Origin: a virus
IMG/VR virus record: IMGVR_UViG_3300009149_000167
Coordinates: 1 to 31,323 of that record
Direction: 5' to 3' (one strand)
Length of the DNA stretch: 31,323 nt
How positions within the stretch are numbered: position 1 is the first letter of the stretch; each line of letters starts with the position of its first letter. Positions 26,901 through 31,323 of this stretch are shown one piece after another. The notes under the pieces are model-generated. The model did not search any database. It saw only the letters and a program-made list of their open reading frames with translations, and had not been told where the DNA came from. The position numbers and the translations under genes were made by a program.

Positions 26901-29900
26901 TATGAGAACTCTTCCGGGGAGATAGTTACTGCCTCCACTCATAATAAGCCGATTGCTCAGTTGGGGAATCCCGTTCTAGGGGACCTGACAAAAATTCAGA
27001 AGACTTCGATTGGATATCGCCTTCCGAGAGCTTGGGTGTGGGACTACAGTCCTGAAGGGTTCCCTGAGATAGATATTTTGACGGCAGGAATCCCTTGTAT
27101 AGTAGCGTCGATGGTTCCGTTGTCGGAGTTCCCGGTAACTTCAGAAGGTCTTCCAGATCCTCAATATTTGATGTCAGTTCCTCCGGGGCCTCCTGGACCG
27201 GAAGACAAGTATGATTTGTCCTCGGGTAACCCAGACCTTCACATGCCCCCCTTTGAGCCAATCTCAAGTTTTAGTGGGCTTGAAAACTTTTATTCTGGGG
27301 GGAAACCACAAAGGCTTGCTCTAGGAAAACCCGATGGGTCTGTAATAGACCTGGCATCTACCCAGGAAAGTTTTGGCCTGTTAGGGGGTTCTATCCTTTC
27401 GGGAATTTTCGTGAATGACGTCCTTCAAGGATGCCTCATCACGATGTGCACTCCTTCGGGAGTCATTTCTGACTCTAATTCTATTGTGAAAACCACAGAA
27501 GAGCCTCTCAAAGGAGAACCGGTAACCTTCGAGAGGGGAGACACTATTTTTGTGGTTCCAGGTGAGCCCTTTGAGATTTCTGATACGGAAGAGGTGAGCC
27601 CAACCAGCTCTGGTGTATTCAGACCCGGTGTAGATTTTGGGTTGAACTCCGAGACAGGAGAATTGCTAGACGTCACTCCCCCTAACCTATTCGGGAGTGT
27701 CTTCACCTCCCCGGTCACGGTTCTCCTCGGATCAAATGGACCTAAACCTCTTCGTACGATTGAAGGTTCTATTGAATACCAGAGCACGAGACTCGAACCT
27801 GTGGGGATTCCGGCTCTTTTGGGGCAAAATAAAGATGATAATGGGGATTACACCCTCCCATTTATCGGATCGGATCTTCAAGAGCCGAAACTTTTGAAGG
27901 AGGTTTTCGATTCCTTCGTGAAACTCCTTTCAGACACGACGATTCCGAATTCTATCTACCCCGAAGAATTTTTAGCATCCGATGGTGAGGTTTTGTCGAG
28001 TGTGTCGGGACTTCTGGATCCCGGAGTTTTGATTACCCAGACAAATCTGAAGCCTTCATCGACGGTCCCCTACATCCCCAACTCTGGAGTTGGGAACCTT
28101 CGTCCTTACGATTTCCTTTTCATCCAAACAGATTCCGAAAGTGGGTACGAGGGCCTTCTCTCTGTTGGTGATGTGTCATATGATTCTGCTGTGGGTAGCT
28201 GGATTGATCCCCCGAGATTTGTGACCCAGACCCGGAAAGGGAACCGAGTTAGATACCTTTTCGATAACTGTATGGTTCACCTTGGGCCTGGGTTTGTCAC
28301 GATTGTAGAGGGAGGTGGCTTCACTGACATTATCCTGGACCCAAGTGTCCCTTTAACTCTTGATGATGGGTCCAATATCGCAGTTGGTGGTTTGAATTCC
28401 ATTGTAGATAATCTTCTTCTTCCGTTCCCAAATGAAAATAAAGTAATTATAGACCTTTTTGATACGACAACGGGAGTTTTTCAGGAAAGGATTACGATTA
28501 CTGGAAATGCTATTCTTCCTGCCGGGATAGTCCAAACACAGGTTTTTCCGGGAAGCTCTCCCTTTACCCCAACGGCTCTGTTTTATAGTAAGAGCATAAG
28601 AATCCCATTGACGGGGTGGATTACTCCAGGATTTCTTGGGGTTCCTTTCCATTTTTCTATTTCCGTGGACACTCAGGATACAGGTTCTCCTTCAGGAAAC
28701 GTCGCCATTGGCTCTGTCGGGGCTTGGGTTTCTTCTAATAGGGTCACGTTTAATGAGTCCTATGATTTAACTCAAACTGCTCCGGAAGGTGCGGTGCAAA
28801 GCCAGTTGTCTGTAATGACGGTTACGGACTGGAACTCAGATTTGCTTGAGGTAAATTCTCCCGATGTGGTGAATGGGGGGTTTCCTTTCACTTTTAAGCC
28901 GAGGTCTGGGAGTCTTGGGACTTGGACTCCCGCCACGTCTCCGGGAGCTGGAGATGAGAACGGAGACATCAAGGTAACGTCTTTTAGAGGATTCGGTAAC
29001 CTAGACCTGACTCTTTCGAATCTTACTTTTGCGGGTCTCCCTTCTTCAGACTCTAACGAAACTGAGATAATTTTACAGGGGTCTGGAGATGCTGATTCTG
29101 TTTTAGATATGCGGATCACCTCGATAAGTCCGGTCTCAGGTTCCGTAGAGAATGTAGAGCCGGGTGATGTTCTTGTGATCCAGGAGTCTTTTTCTGGACA
29201 GGCGATTAGTAAGGCTGGGACATATCTTGTCCGTAAGGCGGTCGAAGACCCCGGCCCAGGATACAAAGAGGTTATTACAACAGCTTCTTCTGGTGGTGGG
29301 GGTTGGGTAGAGATTGATTTCCCAACGGTGGTTTCCTTTGATGAGATCACAGAAAAACTGACAATTAGCAGTACGGTTCCTTTTTCTTTGTCTACAACAG
29401 GCCATTCTTTTTCTTCTACGGGACGGATTTATGTAATCACGAATCCGTCTAATGTAACCTCTACAGACCCAGCTGTATTTGCGAAAACTTGTGTTAGTGC
29501 TTCTTATAGTTCGATTGATCCTGTTAATCCGATTTTCACTCTTGTTCCAGGAACGTATCGGGATGCCAACAATATTCTTATTAATGCAACCTTATTCGGG
29601 CAGGCAATTTCTGCTGGGATGACTGTTTCGGGAATGGTTTATTTCCCTGTAAATATGGGAGGTATTTATAATTTACCTGAGGTGGGTCTTGATTCCCCCG
29701 CGACTCCTTATGGGATGGTTCGGGTGAACTACACCACCCGTGTGCAAACTCAGCCTTTTCTTTTTGACTATTATATAGCGGGGACTCCGGATACTTTTGA
29801 GGTTCAAAAGAAACCTGTTGTTGCGTTTAATCAGTTTACGGCGGACCCTGCAGCTCCTTTTTATGAAAACATCCCGGGATTGGTTTCTATTACCGAACTC

Positions 29901-31323
29901 AGTGATATTTCTTGGGACTTTCTTCACAACCCTTCTTCTCCAGGGACTACGGTAGTTCGGTGTGTTTTACCTGGGGAGACGTTTCAATTAACGTTCCACG
30001 CAGAGTCGGGGATTTTTCTTGAACCTACGGTACCTACCAGTGTATTTGACCTTGGTGGGATACAAGCTCATGTTATTGACAGTGCGCATACCGGAGGATT
30101 GCTACCAGTATCTGAATTTGGGTTTAGAGGAAGTGTGGCATATCCTTCGATACTTGAGCCGGAGCCAGTTAATATTGAGGTCAGGAGAATTCGAAGATTC
30201 CATGAACCTCTTCAGAAGATCTCTTCTGGGTTCGGAAATCTTCGATACCTTAATGAGGTTCGAAGAGGTGTAGTCTCTGTTTATTCAACTACCTCAAATC
30301 AATATGGGCTCCTGACCACAACACCTCAAGGGACCAATCTTGGTGGTTTGGATGAGTCGAAGGTCAATGTGAGAGCTGGAGACCTGTTCCGACTCCTTGA
30401 CGTTGACGGGAACCTTTTGGAAGAGGTGGAGATCTCTGGAGTGCTTGACCCGGTCACCTTAATGCTTAATCCCCCGGGATTGCTGACTACCCCGGTGGCG
30501 GGGCTTTCTTTCGAGATCTATTTGAGGAGTTCTCCAGTTCCGTACGGTCAGTCTGTAGAACAGCTTCTTGATCTAATGACAGAAGAGGTTTTACTTCGTC
30601 GAACGGCGGACCTTGGAACCAATACCGGTGGCTATGTAGATACCGTGAATGAATTGAAGGATTCAGAACCTTCTACGTTTGGTAGTCTTGGGGTTCAGGT
30701 GGGAGACATTGTTCTTATTGACCCTGCAGGAGAAATTGTGTCTGGGTCTGATCCCGAGTTTGGGTCTAGGCCTTTGGGAGATGTTTCTGTTTTTTCTCGC
30801 CCAACAGCACATGTTCCGGGAGGCCCTTCCTATTTGGACGATAACCGAGGGTTCTACAGAGTTTCTCAGGTAAATAATGAGAGTCTAACGGTAACCGGGG
30901 CTTCAAGTTTTGCAGGAGACCATATTTCTGGGGACACTATTTTTTATCAGGGAACAACGTATGATTATGCTGTTTACCCGACCATCTCGGACAGCGATTT
31001 GACGGGAGGTACGGAGGGTCAGAACGATTTGAGGCCCACAGCTTATGAGAGTGGGGGTTCTTTCTTAGGAGACCCGGAGTCCATTGCTCCGTTCTCCTAC
31101 CGTATCCTTCGGGCAAGGCAGCTTATAACAGAGGAAGCAATAGACCTCATCCTTGTGGAGAGGGATAGGATGCTTTCCTGGTTGGAACTTCTTAGATCCA
31201 GTGTCCAGGAAATCGGGGGCACTTATTATTTGTTCCAGCTCAATGCTCAAATATATGATTTGTCTCTAGGTGTTATTTCAAATGCCCAGATTGAGGGTCT
31301 TGGAGGAATTATTTATGTAGCTC
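20922..31323 (+). CDS. Giant baseplate/tail structural protein, 3' end outside the window
   Basis: I translated this frame by hand from ATG 20922 to the window edge and met no stop: 3467 complete codons and still open. TAAGG lies eight bases before the ATG. The protein is beta-rich with few charged helices and no signal peptide. Motifs of the form STGELKF or DGSFSFLSP followed by a V-E-V-x-Y strand recur (near 890, 1120, 1174, 1220, 1299, 1658 and 2242); the copies at 1106-1127 and 1206-1227 are exactly 100 residues apart. Linkers are a Gly-rich stretch near 1760-1780 and PPGPPGPE near 2087. Near the right edge a different, helical region begins (about 3396-3427, RARQLITEEAIDLILVERDR then MLSWLELL). 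Position after the spike suggests a baseplate wedge or fibre-bearing protein. No catalytic motif was found. An adhesin or several fused baseplate proteins are alternatives. Confidence 0.85.
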   Translation, partial: MANIFQGTVLKPTRAGTSNSADTSVPVSGVIRDVKPPPTGYTLPYPDVVDIGLQRYKAAILEQENSVEYMVWAANSSNLTRVDDPTWSLGDGSVTIPEGSYTVVDANSPDEELGTHIRRDGSEYLVLRDNQERSISQVLTLTIRNGANQIQKKIYEGFDFDVLDAETGLIQLLDTALTQSVCDPFGTDPPSMSNLRGDSIVEMSYVISPQTFWWTRNDSLSTRFSWSDRSQSWVLRKGNSPVEVGVLTPGTLYTLEPKVTGLVAGSFLPGAISGDAWCMVRLGTFPDSTSLPLGKNLSGPFDGIFVVSDFTSKEIFDFGAMSPPPAAVIGQTNSLIQWNPAFVDQYAGQTIWYNYRSFQENKNGVVGDFLTAKDSSLFIVPVPRLYERPMLRIGSRRYLDTIIVKTESLLSSTFVASGRVGVALSTGKLKFNIQDVLKSDPESVEFEPRYLNDQVFYDGVALNLEMQPPRPPIILQDSDSFTPIRSNNEFYVPNANPFRGLGVSGVENIYDGTGASPTSGVASVRPGGDDPADPYAGLIRQVVGLCSPLIFTKEGPLTKLVVVDRVSDIPTFLYKIPDNTVYVTKENVNGSSGSRLEISSSERSRLSGLDLYYQQPYLTPSLYTNVASIASKRYDFFDLDGTEKLYFALNGVDYVWDSSTLTGTSPYSSEVVADSIDSIVTGPGRVYSFSGHVVIEADNPLSGVVEIGFGSLSVPDLSGCSALGFVPGWQVDSLNPDSYWISDSGVSFGLSPNLMKDSEVADFTVFGRLENEVLQKNISPSDFVFLDPIPLKDIPGYDEDLFFRVQDGDNKIDQDPYEEVLYSFEINKRFSWLSEHSESQQISRPTSFIYLGQRNVVEEGFYPSMGSSFLLSDDGGPFVRQEINEDFILNSQTGTITLTNQVSGLTLQGYRGSFTAFNNQFVDPDADFTLAGVSEGYQLKIPSGSAIGTYIIQSVVNATTLEVSPNFLVSSTLPVFWEIYEGHPLSVYDPSLISDVVYEDFRHLSAETFIIRLLTSLGLTPDTVPDQASNRLVSEVARALEMGRLLSLRVDPQDRQKEWVVGNAVDGIIIPAVNTGSYYYDFGLFTLDVGELSLRPGDGSLTKVESFSAALPSNKVEYIEATGQLKFSSNLLGRMVIYTEDTAAPSFVGGFDISLSLLGKEELGTIANESLFVPDTGSIRFNDEAFSIQIGLDTFQHGAQLEGVASFTSPLPANKIEYLNSTGELKFGEDLLFDYSLSRVSYVEEFLSPSVMTDRTAEVKFEGEINLSEDDINEFGGEPIYFVEQAISEPPDTVINPIDGSFSFLSPVLSGQSVEVEYFQASASGELCKAASGFPAPIREVLPVFIQGEETTRVSDKIYSFNPGGNTIYTPYEPLVYVGAVQKNRGSDYDYFINNLNQIVFLLSIEDPTISVTITYAIAEALGGEAAYSTSTKPVYRPPFYLEKEQESFELSGDRTSQMVPGKLLRLGASCFYLESSAYNASTDITTVGIYPTPREEAGSRAPGKDLISALSNVPIAVGVPNIPNGNLGFMLTLNVDYQSIQKNQRDVTFVGDLTSFAIAGHILQIGGEPYIIAKSQFDENGSYTKVTVASPFTREFEASTVSTRVSARPIYPSGATIFLGPGQIVGDSYEVIVFGETQNSVPLPGRTLISEKHYTIESGSGNIILLSPLQEGIQPGQSFYMRFSGARVLQPILLNDTVIYPRFRATFKYVQIPEETQNKILQATYSYYNPDTFYAESVPLSEYAVEVSQEVAKMVQSQTPGGGGFVVSQGAAGGDKGGTDPLSNIRTAKDKDRAARLYLDYYNRVIVGFEQIYEGITGLVIGDRDGKFKFFVGRFKDVPPPGLEDDVTGYMNPRSLWSEVFRSRTVSSPYPLVTVLEDNIVNPATAVLSNGTLSGELLDPEDLSLLMGEQKVLVKNDMDDFILTRTGGVQTVFIPGSFPLQSRGQVSGVHQRMASPQVWSRLYPLRSRAFTTTYPGLGADVDPPGVYSFSYTYENSSGEIVTASTHNKPIAQLGNPVLGDLTKIQKTSIGYRLPRAWVWDYSPEGFPEIDILTAGIPCIVASMVPLSEFPVTSEGLPDPQYLMSVPPGPPGPEDKYDLSSGNPDLHMPPFEPISSFSGLENFYSGGKPQRLALGKPDGSVIDLASTQESFGLLGGSILSGIFVNDVLQGCLITMCTPSGVISDSNSIVKTTEEPLKGEPVTFERGDTIFVVPGEPFEISDTEEVSPTSSGVFRPGVDFGLNSETGELLDVTPPNLFGSVFTSPVTVLLGSNGPKPLRTIEGSIEYQSTRLEPVGIPALLGQNKDDNGDYTLPFIGSDLQEPKLLKEVFDSFVKLLSDTTIPNSIYPEEFLASDGEVLSSVSGLLDPGVLITQTNLKPSSTVPYIPNSGVGNLRPYDFLFIQTDSESGYEGLLSVGDVSYDSAVGSWIDPPRFVTQTRKGNRVRYLFDNCMVHLGPGFVTIVEGGGFTDIILDPSVPLTLDDGSNIAVGGLNSIVDNLLLPFPNENKVIIDLFDTTTGVFQERITITGNAILPAGIVQTQVFPGSSPFTPTALFYSKSIRIPLTGWITPGFLGVPFHFSISVDTQDTGSPSGNVAIGSVGAWVSSNRVTFNESYDLTQTAPEGAVQSQLSVMTVTDWNSDLLEVNSPDVVNGGFPFTFKPRSGSLGTWTPATSPGAGDENGDIKVTSFRGFGNLDLTLSNLTFAGLPSSDSNETEIILQGSGDADSVLDMRITSISPVSGSVENVEPGDVLVIQESFSGQAISKAGTYLVRKAVEDPGPGYKEVITTASSGGGGWVEIDFPTVVSFDEITEKLTISSTVPFSLSTTGHSFSSTGRIYVITNPSNVTSTDPAVFAKTCVSASYSSIDPVNPIFTLVPGTYRDANNILINATLFGQAISAGMTVSGMVYFPVNMGGIYNLPEVGLDSPATPYGMVRVNYTTRVQTQPFLFDYYIAGTPDTFEVQKKPVVAFNQFTADPAAPFYENIPGLVSITELSDISWDFLHNPSSPGTTVVRCVLPGETFQLTFHAESGIFLEPTVPTSVFDLGGIQAHVIDSAHTGGLLPVSEFGFRGSVAYPSILEPEPVNIEVRRIRRFHEPLQKISSGFGNLRYLNEVRRGVVSVYSTTSNQYGLLTTTPQGTNLGGLDESKVNVRAGDLFRLLDVDGNLLEEVEISGVLDPVTLMLNPPGLLTTPVAGLSFEIYLRSSPVPYGQSVEQLLDLMTEEVLLRRTADLGTNTGGYVDTVNELKDSEPSTFGSLGVQVGDIVLIDPAGEIVSGSDPEFGSRPLGDVSVFSRPTAHVPGGPSYLDDNRGFYRVSQVNNESLTVTGASSFAGDHISGDTIFYQGTTYDYAVYPTISDSDLTGGTEGQNDLRPTAYESGGSFLGDPESIAPFSYRILRARQLITEEAIDLILVERDRMLSWLELLRSSVQEIGGTYYLFQLNAQIYDLSLGVISNAQIEGLGGIIYVA
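24237..24635 (+). repeat. Protein-level repeat of 100-residue period inside the giant protein
   Basis: Residues 1106 onward (SFSAALPSNKVEYIEATGQL then KF) and 1206 onward (SFTSPLPANKIEYLNSTGEL then KF) match at most positions and are separated by exactly 100 residues. DNA identity is lower than protein identity, so this is an old duplication under selection, not a recent one. A weaker third copy starts near residue 1299. Confidence 0.8.

Noticed and set aside
1-31323. tRNA or rRNA genes, insertion sequences, attachment sites
   Set aside because: Non-coding gaps are all shorter than about 130 bases, and none folds into a cloverleaf or carries terminal inverted repeats that I could recognise. 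No stretch over 300 bases is without a gene.

Overview
The window is a tail-morphogenesis region of a tailed bacteriophage or prophage, most probably a contractile-tailed (myovirus-type) one with a large genome. The evidence is gene order. A tail-tube-like protein is followed by two chaperone-like proteins, a 1354-residue tape measure protein, two related tail-end proteins, a gpD/gp27-like hub, a gp5/gpV-like spike and a giant open frame that runs off the right edge. All supported genes lie on the + strand, are tightly packed, and have Shine-Dalgarno sequences of the AGGAG/GGGG type. No host genes, tRNAs, integrase, sheath, portal or capsid genes are visible. The host cannot be named from this sequence.

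Layout. (1) 1-2314 is an accessory block: a winged-helix plus ParB-like protein (75-1433), a 98-residue unknown (1435-1731), a strong intrinsic terminator (1754-1809), and a T5orf172/GIY-YIG-like protein whose apparent TTG start and ribosome-binding site lie inside that terminator. (2) 2379-3685 holds a 142-residue unknown, a long stem-loop (2801-2831), a tail-tube-like protein (2878-3624) and a perfect 14-bp-stem terminator (3648-3685). (3) 3749-10250 starts at an extended -10 type promoter and encodes two apparently paralogous tail assembly chaperone-like proteins, the first with an 11-unit QPVQQP repeat, and the tape measure protein. (4) 10322-20203 is a four-gene tail-tip/baseplate block: two proteins sharing one domain, the second carrying a CHAP-like peptidoglycan hydrolase; then a 1414-residue hub and a 799-residue spike. 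(5) 20195-31323 starts at a good sigma70-like promoter and encodes a 195-residue Gly/Ser/Ala-rich protein, then, directly after its stop codon, a frame open for 3467 codons with no stop before the window ends.

How the parts should work together (inference from tail families): the hub and spike initiate the tail tip and carry the puncturing device. The tape measure, kept soluble by the chaperone pair, sets tube length. The tube protein polymerises around it. The CHAP domain would open peptidoglycan locally during entry, and the giant protein is the best candidate for the body of the baseplate or a fibre-bearing wedge. The most unusual items are the giant protein with its degenerate beta-rich repeats, the pair of chaperone paralogues as separate genes, the hydrolase embedded in a tail-tip protein, and the gene start built into a terminator.
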